Source: DASSUW01 sp963792385 (lineage in GTDB: Bacteria > Actinomycetota > Thermoleophilia > Solirubrobacterales > Solirubrobacteraceae). Taken from it: a stretch of 64,000 nt of DNA. The stretch is from contig CAWBVZ010000007.1 in the NCBI GenBank assembly GCA_963792385.1, forward strand, positions 992,001-1,056,000, given 5' to 3'. This document shows, one piece after another, positions 15,981 to 28,318 of this stretch. Positions within the stretch are counted from its first letter, which is position 1; every line of letters begins with the position of its first letter. The notes beneath the pieces are model-generated. The model did no database searches. It worked only from the letters and a program-made list of their open reading frames with translations, and had not been told where the DNA came from. The position numbers and the translations under genes were made by a program.

Positions 15981-16346
15981 TTGGGCGGGCGCACACCGGA
16001 CATCGAGTTCGAGCTTGCGGTCGATGCGATCGGCGGCGTGCTCGCCGTTGCGGTGACCGGAGACCTCGTCGCCGGGTCACACGAGCCGCTGCGCGAATGT
16101 CTCGAGCAGGCGATCCGCGGCGGTCGTCCGGTCGTCCTCGATCTCACCGACACGCGCACGCTCGACGACGCCGGCATCCGGACGTTGCTGGAGGCGCACC
16201 GGCGGCTTGCGCGGCGCCTGCGCATCGTGGCCGAGCGCGATGGTCCGGTCCGTGCCGCGCTCAAGCGCGCGGGGGTCGTGCACGTCCTTGCGCTCCATGG
16301 CTCACGCGCCGAGGCGCTCGCTGCGGCTACCGCCGCCGCGCGCTGA
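15981..16346 (+). CDS. STAS domain protein (anti-sigma factor antagonist-like)
   Basis: A 121-residue single STAS domain (about residues 8-110) like SpoIIAA and RsbV. It has the core strand VLDLTDTRTLDDAGIRTLL and the final helix region RAALKRAGVVHVLAL. Family members bind anti-sigma kinases and are switched by phosphorylation of a Ser at the position that here reads DDAG, so the usual phosphoacceptor is replaced by Ala. It may therefore act as a constitutively unphosphorylated antagonist or a pure scaffold. TTG start at 15981, chosen because AGGAGG lies immediately upstream (15971-15976). No sigma or anti-sigma gene is adjacent. Confidence 0.85.
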   Translation: MGGRTPDIEFELAVDAIGGVLAVAVTGDLVAGSHEPLRECLEQAIRGGRPVVLDLTDTRTLDDAGIRTLLEAHRRLARRLRIVAERDGPVRAALKRAGVVHVLALHGSRAEALAAATAAAR

Positions 16347-16397
16347 GCGCGGTCGGCGCGTACCGCCGGCCGGGTCGACCGGCGGCACGCGGCCGAT

Positions 16398-18023
16398 CTA
16401 CCGCACCGCGACGGCGAGCGCCGCCCAGCGCCGTCCGCTCACCAGGCGCAGCGTGTACCGCCCGGGCCGGATCGCGCGGCGGGCACGCAGCCGCGACGGG
16501 GTGCCGGCGGCGTACACGCGGCCGCCGCGGATCAGCCTCGCCCGTGAGCCCGAGGCTGCCGACACGCGGCACGTAACGCGGCGCCGCGAGCGCACGGTGC
16601 ACGTGACGCGGCCGCGGCGCCCGCGAGCGCCGCGCGGTCCGGCTGGGCCGCTCGGTCCGGCGGGCCCAGTGGCGCCCGGAGCGCCGTCTCGGCCCGGGCT
16701 CGGCAGCGGCTGCGGCTCACCGGCCGCCGCCGGCCGGCGAAGAACGACCGTGTCGCCGAATCCGACCGCGCGCGCCTCGCTCGCCGCCTGCTCCGGAGCG
16801 CGGTTCAGCCGCAGTTGCCAGGAACCCCCGCGCCCGTTGACCGCGGTCACGAGCCCCCCGACGGTCGCGAACGACGTGACGCAGTCGGCCGGCGACGAGG
16901 CGGCCTGTGCGGCGGCGAGGAACGCCGCGAGCGACGCGCCCGCAGGAGCGGTCACGCTGCAGAGCCGTACGTCTCCCCCACCGTCGTCGAGCACGACTGC
17001 GTGCGGCGTCGCGGTCCCGTCGGCGACGGCCGGCGCGGCGCGAAAACGCGGGTCAGCGGCGGCCGCGCGCCGCGGCGGATCGGCCGAGAAGCTCTCGCCC
17101 GCCAGCGCCCTGACCGCGTTCTGCGTCGAGTACAGGTTCGGCGCGCCGCCGAACAGGAACGCCCCGCTCGGGTCCTGCTGGGAGAGCAGGAAGTCGACCG
17201 GCGTCTTGGACGCGGAGGTCGTCAGCCGGCCACCCTGCGGGTCGATGCCGCACGCGTGGACCCCGGATACCGCCCACCCCGTCGAGTCGACGTTCCCGAA
17301 CCCGCCGGTGGCCGGGTCCTGCCGTCCTTCGAGGAAAGAGATGCCGCCGCGCACGTCAGGGTCGGTCGCTGCCGCTCCCGTCTCGCAGAGGGCGGCGAGC
17401 ACGGCGCCGGTCATGTCGACGCTGCCCGCTCCCGCGCGCTGGACGTCCGTGGCCACGCGGCCAAAGTTCCAGCCGCCGTCGGTGTGCTGCTGGCCGCGGA
17501 GGTAGGCGTTGACCTTGCCCAACACGGCCGACGGCGCGCCCACGCGGGCGAGCGCGAGCGCGCTGAACGCCGCGAGGTTGGTCGCACCCGTGGCGAACGA
17601 TCCCTCGAGATCGCCGGTGCGGTTGTACGCCGTCGCGAGCAGCGCCACGAGGTTCGTGGACGCCGACAGCCGCTGCACGTCGATCCCCGCCGCGGAGCCG
17701 AACAGGATCGGCGTCGAGTTCGGCGTCGTCTGGGCCGACCATAGGTCGGCGTAGTAGTCCTGCGCCGACGGGTCGAGCGCTCCCGGCCCGTGTACGTCGG
17801 CGGCGTGGACGCCGGCGGCGGCGAGCGCCGACAGCGCGTAGTCACCGCCGAAGCCCGTGATCTGCCCGGTGGTGGGGTTCTGCTGGGTGCGCAGCCAGGC
17901 GGCACCGGCGCCCACGCCGGCGGCGACCTCCTGCTGGGTGGCGGCGGGCGCCGCAGCCGGCGCGAGCGCGGCGATGGCCACACACGCCGCGGCGGCGCGA
18001 CGGGCGACTCGGGGGACCTTCAT
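16398..18023 (-). CDS. Secreted transcobalamin-like protein: terpene-cyclase-type toroid plus DUF4430-like domain
   Basis: A 541-residue exported protein. Parts in order: signal peptide (1-28); alpha/alpha toroid repeats of the prenyltransferase/squalene-cyclase type (about 30-325; QQHTDGGWNFG, RQDPATGGFGNVDST, QQDPSGAFLFGG); a beta domain (about 345-440) with DUF4430/transcobalamin features (SFATVGGLVTAVNGRGGSW, then GFGDTVVLRR); a collagen-like Gly-X-Y stretch (about 446-473); and a basic C-terminal beta module with two Cys. There are no cyclase catalytic Asp clusters, so an enzyme role is unlikely. Toroid plus C-terminal beta domain is the architecture of animal transcobalamin and intrinsic factor, and the gene follows a cobalamin riboswitch; extracellular B12 binding is therefore inferred. 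SD AAGGAG lies 7 bases before the ATG. Confidence 0.85.
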   Translation of the reverse strand: MKVPRVARRAAAACVAIAALAPAAAPAATQQEVAAGVGAGAAWLRTQQNPTTGQITGFGGDYALSALAAAGVHAADVHGPGALDPSAQDYYADLWSAQTTPNSTPILFGSAAGIDVQRLSASTNLVALLATAYNRTGDLEGSFATGATNLAAFSALALARVGAPSAVLGKVNAYLRGQQHTDGGWNFGRVATDVQRAGAGSVDMTGAVLAALCETGAAATDPDVRGGISFLEGRQDPATGGFGNVDSTGWAVSGVHACGIDPQGGRLTTSASKTPVDFLLSQQDPSGAFLFGGAPNLYSTQNAVRALAGESFSADPPRRAAAADPRFRAAPAVADGTATPHAVVLDDGGGDVRLCSVTAPAGASLAAFLAAAQAASSPADCVTSFATVGGLVTAVNGRGGSWQLRLNRAPEQAASEARAVGFGDTVVLRRPAAAGEPQPLPSPGRDGAPGATGPAGPSGPAGPRGARGRRGRVTCTVRSRRRVTCRVSAASGSRARLIRGGRVYAAGTPSRLRARRAIRPGRYTLRLVSGRRWAALAVAVR

Positions 18024-18109
18024 GTCGGTACTCCTTGCGTTGTGCCGCGGAAGGCGACACGCAGCACGGGAGCGCTGAGGGCCGGCCGTCCGAGCGCGGG
18101 ACGGGAAGT

Positions 18110-18256
18110 CCTCACGACCGGATATTCGGGCTCGGGATCGTCCTCTCGAGCTTCCTTCCCAAGCCGAACCGGCTCAGTGGAACCACAGCTCGATCGTCAC
18201 CCACACCGCTGCGCGTCAGCCCCGGAATCCCACCGGGTTCCCCGTGCGTCGTGAGG
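18110..18256 (-). ncRNA. Cobalamin (adenosylcobalamin-type) riboswitch
   Basis: Read on the minus strand, the leader of the transcobalamin-like gene carries the conserved cobalamin aptamer blocks in order: GGGAA followed by CCGGTGGGATTCCGG, then GCTGACGCGCAGCGGTGTGG (18221-18202), the B12-box-type CCACTG (18180-18175), GGGAAGG (18160-18154) and the closing CCCGAGCC. The ends form a perfect 9-bp P1 stem: 18256-18248 (CCTCACGAC) pairs with 18118-18110. About 85 bases separate P1 from the ATG at 18023 and hold GC-rich hairpin potential plus the AAGGAG ribosome site, fitting translational control. High B12 should shut expression down. The aptamer begins 10 bases after the merR stop. Confidence 0.92.
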
Positions 18257-18265
18257 CTCGCAACC

Positions 18266-18673
18266 CTACTTCAGACGGCGAGAAATCTCACGGTGATTCC
18301 AGCTCGCCCGGGTCGTGAACATGCACTGCCCGCCGGCGCATGCGTCCTGCGCCTGCACGATCCGCCGACGCAGCGCGCCGAGCTCGGCGAGCTTGCCATC
18401 GACGCGGGAGAGCACGGCGTCGAGCCGCCACCGCTCGGACTCGCAGGTCGCACCGCCGGCGTCGTGGGCGGCGAGCGCGTCGACTGCGTCGGCGAGGGTG
18501 AAGCCGATCGTCTGGAGCTGACGCGTCAGCTGGATGCGCTCAACCGTGCCGGGCTCGTATTCGCGGTAGCCGGAGGCCGTTCGCGCCGGCGCCGGGAGCA
18601 CGCCCACGCGCTCGTAGAAGCGCACCGTGTCGACGGTCACCCCGGCCTGTGTCGCGACCTCACCGATTTTCAC
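18266..18673 (-). CDS. MerR family metal-responsive transcriptional regulator
   Basis: A 135-residue MerR-family activator. The N-terminal winged helix reads IGEVATQAGVTVDTVRFYER and GYREYEPGTVERI, followed by the dimerisation helix. Three cysteines sit where metal sensors keep theirs: C77, C112 (35 residues later, the same gap as in MerR and ZntR) and C117. It should therefore sense a thiophilic or borderline metal such as Hg, Cd, Pb or Zn. I chose the GTG at 18673 because GGGGGAG lies about 7 bases upstream and the MerR domain begins there. It is divergent from the gene at 18726, with a palindromic operator between them, so it probably controls itself and that gene. Confidence 0.9.
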   Translation of the reverse strand: MKIGEVATQAGVTVDTVRFYERVGVLPAPARTASGYREYEPGTVERIQLTRQLQTIGFTLADAVDALAAHDAGGATCESERWRLDAVLSRVDGKLAELGALRRRIVQAQDACAGGQCMFTTRASWNHREISRRLK

Positions 18674-18686
18674 GTGCTGCTCCCCC

Positions 18687-18718
18687 TTGACTCTGGACCA
18701 TAGTCCAGAGTCTACGCT
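18687..18718 (+). promoter_or_regulatory. MerR-type promoter with 24-bp palindromic operator and long spacer
   Basis: TTGACT (18687-18692) and TACGCT (18713-18718) are 20 bp apart, the abnormally long spacing characteristic of MerR-activated promoters. The spacer contains a perfect palindrome, GACTCTGGAC and GTCCAGAGTC around CATA (18689-18712). Transcription would begin about at 18725, immediately before the ATG at 18726, so the message is predicted to be leaderless. The merR gene lies in the opposite direction and would be repressed or autoregulated from the same site. Confidence 0.85.
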
Positions 18719-18725
18719 GCTCAGC

Positions 18726-19103
18726 ATGACCACTGTTCTGCATCTCCCAGCCACGCCCGACGCGCCGATCGCGTGCGACATGAGCACCGCGCGGGACACG
18801 CCGGACGAGCGCCTGGCCGAGTACGGCGCGCTGTTCGAGCGAGCGCTCTTGCGTCGTGAGCGACGCGCCGACGCGGTCGTGTTCTGGTTCCGCGGCGACG
18901 CCGGCACGCGCGAGCACGTCGACGATCTCGCTCGCCGCGAGCACGCGTGCTGCGCGTTCCTGGAGTACCGGGTCGAGACCATCGGCGACGAAGTGGTCTG
19001 GACCACCAGCAGCCCGGTCGCCGGCGTCGACGTCATCCTCGACGCGTTCCACGACCTGCCCAGCCACGCCGGAGCCGGGCTACGTGACGGAGCCGCCGCG
19101 TAG
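18726..19103 (+). CDS. Conserved cysteine-containing protein under MerR control, function unknown
   Basis: A 125-residue cytoplasmic protein without signal peptide. I recognise it only as the sort of small protein found next to MerR-type metal regulators in actinobacteria. Notable residues are PIACDMSTARDTPDERLAEY near the N-terminus and the pair of cysteines in ARREHACCAFLEYRVE (about residues 77-80), which could ligate a metal with the N-terminal Cys. The ATG at 18726 falls right at the expected transcription start of the MerR-type promoter, so there is no ribosome-binding site. Its end overlaps the opposite-strand nucleotidyltransferase by 24 bp. A metal-binding or metal-detoxifying role is inferred from context only. 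Confidence 0.75.
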   Translation: MTTVLHLPATPDAPIACDMSTARDTPDERLAEYGALFERALLRRERRADAVVFWFRGDAGTREHVDDLARREHACCAFLEYRVETIGDEVVWTTSSPVAGVDVILDAFHDLPSHAGAGLRDGAAA

Positions 19104-19730
19104 ATCACGCGCCACGCGGGCCGTCAGCCACACCGCCGCCGGTCCCTTCGCCAGCCAGCGGCCGTCCTCGGCCCACGCCCACGCCCGCGCGGCCGCCAAC
19201 GCTGCCTGGCCGCCCCTGGGATCGTTTGCCGCAAACCAGGCCAGAGCCTGTTGCAGCGCGGCACGCACCAGCGGAGCGGGCAGCTCCGGGAAGACCTCGG
19301 CCGGCGGCGGGCCGGCGAGCGGCCGCCCGGCCTCGCGGCCGATCGCCACGTCGAGGACGAACCAGAAGCGCGGGTCCTCGCTCGGGTCGTAGGCCACGTG
19401 TTGATCCATCCGCGGCCCGGTGTTGAGGTTGAGCTGGAAGGCCGGGCCGAGTGGATCATCCAGATCCTCGCGCGCGTAGACGACGAGCTCGAGGCCTCGC
19501 ACCGGACACGCGAGCACGGGATGCGAGAGGCGGGCGGCGAGGTCTTCGCGTTCCGTGCGCGCAAGCCGGACCGTCGTCACGACCTGCACGTCGAGGTCGC
19601 TCGTCGCGGGATCGAAGTCGCCGAGCGCGGCCGAGCCGAACAACCACGCGCCGACGAGACGGTCGCCCAACGCGGCGCGGAGGCGCGCGACGACCTCAGC
19701 GAGGTAGGTCTCGATGTCCGCGCCGAGCAC
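19080..19730 (-). CDS. Nucleotidyltransferase of the aminoglycoside adenylyltransferase (AadA/ANT) type
   Basis: A 216-residue protein with the nucleotidyltransferase signature GSAALGDFDPATSDLDV (the family GS-x-D-x-D motif) near residues 32-48, followed by the helical C-terminal domain typical of ANT(3'')/ANT(9) enzymes. Such enzymes transfer AMP to a hydroxyl of aminoglycosides, though many chromosomal homologues have other or unknown substrates. Resistance is not established. The start overlaps the end of the upstream beta-lactamase-family gene by 35 bp, suggesting a two-gene unit. Confidence 0.82.
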   Translation of the reverse strand: MLGADIETYLAEVVARLRAALGDRLVGAWLFGSAALGDFDPATSDLDVQVVTTVRLARTEREDLAARLSHPVLACPVRGLELVVYAREDLDDPLGPAFQLNLNTGPRMDQHVAYDPSEDPRFWFVLDVAIGREAGRPLAGPPPAEVFPELPAPLVRAALQQALAWFAANDPRGGQAALAAARAWAWAEDGRWLAKGPAAVWLTARVARDLRGGSVT

Positions 19731-20889
19731 GCGGCCATTCTCGCGCGCCCGCGGACGGCGCGTGCGTGAGCGCCGAGCGGGCCGCCCTGGCGATCCGAGC
19801 GGCGGGGATGGTCGGTCCGCCGAGGTTGGCGACGACCGCGACCGTCGTGGCCGTCGCGTCGTCGATGCCGGTCGCCGACGTCCATCCGAAGTACCAGCCC
19901 TCGTGCCCGGCCACGACGGCGCCCGGGCTCTTGGTGGTCATGACGCCGAGTCCGTAGCCCGCCTTGCGGCCGAATCGACTGCGACGCGCGACCATTTCGC
20001 CGAGCGTCCGTGCGCTCACGAGCTCGCCGGTGAAGAGCGCCTCGGTGAACCGCGCGAGGTCCTGTGCGCTGCTGGCGATGCCGCCGTCGCCCCACACGGG
20101 GCCGAGCGCGTCCGTCGGGACACGGCCGCCCGTGACGGCGAGCAGGTCGATCGGGCGGCCGAGCATTACGACATGCGGCGTCGCCAGGCGGGTGCCGCTC
20201 ACCGACCGCTCACACGAGAACCCGGGTAGACCGAGTGGCCCGGCGATCAGCGCGTCCAGCAGCGTCGCGTAGTCGTCGCCGCCGGCGCGTTCGGCGAGCT
20301 CGGCAGCGACGATGTAGTTGCTGTTGCGATACGCGAACCGCTCGTCGGGCTCGCGCTCGGCACCGAGCCGCACAATCGCCTCGATCAGCTCCGCTCGCGA
20401 CCACGGGTAGTCGGGCTCGCCGCCGTTCAGCCGCCGCGCGATCGCGCGGTCGCTCCCGTACTCGCGAAGCCCCGAACGATGCGCCAGCAGCAGCCGCGGC
20501 GTCAGCCGATCGGCGTTCGGGAGGTCGGGCAGCCACCGCCGCACGGGCGCGTCGAGATCGAGCGCGCCGCGCTCGGCGAGCAGCGCGACGAGGCACGACG
20601 TCGCCAGCTTCGTCGCCGAGGCCAGGACGAACCGGTCCGAAGCGGTAACCGGACGGGTGCGGTCGACCCTCCCCGCGCACGCCGACCACACCAGCGTGCC
20701 GCGCCGCCGAACCGCGATCTGGACACCCGGCGGGCGCACGCGCGCGAGCGCGGAGGACACCGCGGCTTCCAGGCGCTCGGACTCCGGCCCGTCCAGCCCG
20801 TCGACCGACACCCGGATCGGCGGAGGCGGCTCGCGCCGCGCGAGCCGCCACGCACCGGCCATCCGACGAAGCAGCCGAGCGCGACTCAC
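19696..20889 (-). CDS. Serine hydrolase, class C beta-lactamase/D-aminopeptidase family
   Basis: A 397-residue beta-lactamase-superfamily serine hydrolase. The active-site triads are visible: S91-x-x-K94 in LASATKLAT, Y187-x-N189 in FAYRNSNY, and a third-motif equivalent HEGWYFGW near residue 330. Members include class C beta-lactamases, DD-peptidases and esterases; this sequence is no closer to a true AmpC than to EstB-type esterases by eye. No convincing signal peptide is present (basic start RARLLRRMAGAWRLARRE), so the cell location is unclear. It is followed by an overlapping nucleotidyltransferase gene. Confidence 0.85.
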   Translation of the reverse strand: MSRARLLRRMAGAWRLARREPPPPIRVSVDGLDGPESERLEAAVSSALARVRPPGVQIAVRRRGTLVWSACAGRVDRTRPVTASDRFVLASATKLATSCLVALLAERGALDLDAPVRRWLPDLPNADRLTPRLLLAHRSGLREYGSDRAIARRLNGGEPDYPWSRAELIEAIVRLGAEREPDERFAYRNSNYIVAAELAERAGGDDYATLLDALIAGPLGLPGFSCERSVSGTRLATPHVVMLGRPIDLLAVTGGRVPTDALGPVWGDGGIASSAQDLARFTEALFTGELVSARTLGEMVARRSRFGRKAGYGLGVMTTKSPGAVVAGHEGWYFGWTSATGIDDATATTVAVVANLGGPTIPAARIARAARSALTHAPSAGAREWPRARRGHRDLPR

Positions 20890-21003
20890 CCGAGCAGTAT
20901 GGACGGCGCCAGATCCTCAGCGAAATCTCAGCCTCCTGCCAGCCGTTTCGCGCAGAGCGGACCGAGCATGGGTGCACACCCTCGACACCTGGAGGCAGCA
21001 CCC

Positions 21004-21606
21004 GTGCGCAGCACCACCATCCGCAAGTCCGCGCTGACCGTCGCCGCCGTCGGCGCCCTCGGCCTCGGCGGCGCCGCGATCGCCGGCGCGACCGACAACA
21101 CCGCGCAGACGCGCCAGGCGCGCCCGCAGCGCGAGGCGCTCGCGAGCGACGTCGCCGCCAAGGTCAAGGCCGCCGCACTCGAGAAGGTCCCCGGCGCGAC
21201 GGTCCTGCGCACGGAGGCCGGCGGGCCGTACGACTCGGCCTACCACGCGCACATCAAGACCTCCGACGGCACGCTGAAGGTCGTGCTCGTGAACGCCTCG
21301 TTCGAGGCAACCGCAGTCCAAGCCGACCGCGGCCGCGGCCCCAGAGGCCGCGAAGGCGGACCGGGCCACCACGGCGGACCGGGCCACCACGGCGAGACCG
21401 CCCTGACCGGCGCGACGAAGCAGAAGGTCGAAGCGGCGGTCCTCGCCAAGTACGCCGGCGCGACGATTCTCCGCACCGAGACCAACAACGACTCCAGCGC
21501 CCCCTACGAGTCGCACATCAAGACGAGCGGCGGCAAGGAGCTCGAGGTCCTCGTGAGCAAGGACTTCAAGGTCGTGGACGCTCGCGAGCGGCCCGCTCGT
21601 CCGTAG
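21004..21606 (+). CDS. Secreted protein with two tandem PepSY-like repeats
   Basis: A 200-residue exported protein with a signal peptide (about 1-30, ending near AGATDN). Two homologous ~55-residue units follow, aligning as KVKAAALEKVPGATVLRTE ... HIKTSDGTLKVVLV and KVEAAVLAKYAGATILRTE ... HIKTSGGKELEVLV, separated by a Gly/His-rich linker with the repeated unit GGPGHH. The units resemble PepSY-type domains, which bind or inhibit proteases or modulate the envelope. The His-rich linker could bind metal. I chose the GTG at 21004 for its GGAGG at 20991-20995; upstream in-frame sequence overlaps the opposite-strand gene. Confidence 0.82.
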   Translation: MRSTTIRKSALTVAAVGALGLGGAAIAGATDNTAQTRQARPQREALASDVAAKVKAAALEKVPGATVLRTEAGGPYDSAYHAHIKTSDGTLKVVLVNASFEATAVQADRGRGPRGREGGPGHHGGPGHHGETALTGATKQKVEAAVLAKYAGATILRTETNNDSSAPYESHIKTSGGKELEVLVSKDFKVVDARERPARP

Positions 21607-21615
21607 GCGGGTGCG

Positions 21616-27102
<5,487 letters not shown>

Positions 27103-27192
27103 AGCATCATGACTCGCTCCCCCGAGCCGTGTGGACCGCCGGTCGGAGGTCGGCTCCGGCCTACGACTTGGCGGCGCCTTCCATATCGGCCG

Positions 27193-28224
27193 TCAGCCGG
27201 TGTTGCCGATCGTCGACTGCCGCACGACGAGCTCGGGCTGCAGGACGACACGCCGGTGCACGTGCTCGGGATCGCCGGCTGCCTCCGCGAGCAGCAGGTC
27301 GGCCGCGGTTCGCCCGATGAGCTGCCGCGGCAGGCGGACCGACGTGAGCGGGATCGCGGCGGCGGAGGCGAACTCGATGTCGTCGAAGCCAACGATCGCC
27401 ATGTCGTCGGGCACGCTCACGCCGTGACGGATCATCACCTGCAGGAGGCCAAGGGCGACGAGGTCGTTCGCGCAGATGACTGCTGTCGGGCGCGGCCGCA
27501 GTTCGAGGATCCGCTCGCCGGCGTCGCGGCCGTGAGCGACGTTCAGGTGCTCGACGCTGACCTCGAGGAGCGCTTCGTCGCTCCTGCCGGCCTTGCGGGC
27601 CGCGATCAGGGCGCCCTCGCGCCGCTCGTCCGTCGGCCAAACGTGTGAGGCGCTCGTGACGTAGGCGATTCGCTCGTGACCGAGGGCGAGGAGGTGGCTC
27701 ATCGCGAGTTCACCGCCGCGCAGATCGTCGACGCCGACGCCGCACTCGGCATCGGTGATGTGGTGGGTGACCCGCACGACCGCAGTGCCGCGTGCCCGCA
27801 GACGCTCAACGCCTGCGGTCACGGGCGCGACCGGCACGATCAGCATGCCCTGGACGCGCCGCTCCTCGAGCACCCGCATGTATACGTCTTCCTTGGCCGG
27901 GTCCTCGTCGCTGTTGCACACGATCACCGAGTAGCCCTCCTCGCTCGCCCTGTCCTCGACCCCGCGCGCCAGGTCGGCGAAGAAGGGGTTCGACAGGTCG
28001 AGGACCACGAGCCCGATGAGGCGGCCGGCGCCGGAGCGCAGATGCCGGGCGCTCTCGTTGCGGACGAAGCCGAGCTCGTCGATTGCGCGGAGCACCCGCT
28101 CGCGCGTCTCGCGCGCCACGATCGCGGGGCGGTTCAGGACGTTCGAGACAGTGCCGACGGACACGTTCGCATGACGCGCAACCTGCTGCACGGTCACCGT
28201 CTCTCTCCTGTCGGCCGTCGCCAT
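27193..28224 (-). CDS. LacI family transcriptional regulator
   Basis: A 343-residue repressor. The N-terminal helix-turn-helix reads VTVQQVARHANVSVGTVSNV with the hinge LNRPAIVARETRERVLRAI; the rest is the periplasmic-binding-protein-like sensor domain (LIGLVVLDLSNPFFADL, AIVGFDDIEFA). It is divergent from the sugar ABC transporter and GH78 rhamnosidase genes and most likely represses them until a rhamnose-containing ligand is present. The ATG at 28224 lies 12 bases from a TTGACA for the divergent promoter, and the candidate operator TGAAACGATTCA (28281-28292) lies in the intergenic region. A GTTTGCTCA half-site overlaps the start codon. Confidence 0.93.
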   Translation of the reverse strand: MATADRRETVTVQQVARHANVSVGTVSNVLNRPAIVARETRERVLRAIDELGFVRNESARHLRSGAGRLIGLVVLDLSNPFFADLARGVEDRASEEGYSVIVCNSDEDPAKEDVYMRVLEERRVQGMLIVPVAPVTAGVERLRARGTAVVRVTHHITDAECGVGVDDLRGGELAMSHLLALGHERIAYVTSASHVWPTDERREGALIAARKAGRSDEALLEVSVEHLNVAHGRDAGERILELRPRPTAVICANDLVALGLLQVMIRHGVSVPDDMAIVGFDDIEFASAAAIPLTSVRLPRQLIGRTAADLLLAEAAGDPEHVHRRVVLQPELVVRQSTIGNTG

Positions 28225-28235
28225 GTTTGCTCAGC

Positions 28236-28292
28236 TTGACACGGTCGGGATCCGAGTCTACCTTTCCGGCACCGCTCTGTTGAAACGATTCA
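28236..28292 (+). promoter_or_regulatory. Promoter and LacI-type operator for the rhamnoside ABC/GH78 genes
   Basis: TTGACA (28236-28241) and TACCTT (28259-28264) are 17 bp apart, giving a good housekeeping promoter with a start near 28271. The near-palindrome TGAAACGATTCA (28281-28292) sits about 10 bases into the transcript, where a LacI protein would block elongation or initiation. Its form matches the TGAAACGTTTCA-like sites used by many LacI regulators. The regulator gene is divergent and adjacent. Confidence 0.72.
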
Positions 28293-28318
28293 TTTTCGCG
28301 GTCGGGGGAGGTCTGGAA

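Noticed and set aside
19080..20889. Antibiotic resistance island (nucleotidyltransferase plus beta-lactamase)
   Set aside because: No mobile elements or atypical composition; both families have many non-resistance chromosomal members.
21349..21398. Short tandem DNA repeat around GGCGGACCGGGCCACCAC
   Set aside because: It encodes the Gly/His linker of the PepSY-like protein; two copies only, not a CRISPR or mobile repeat.
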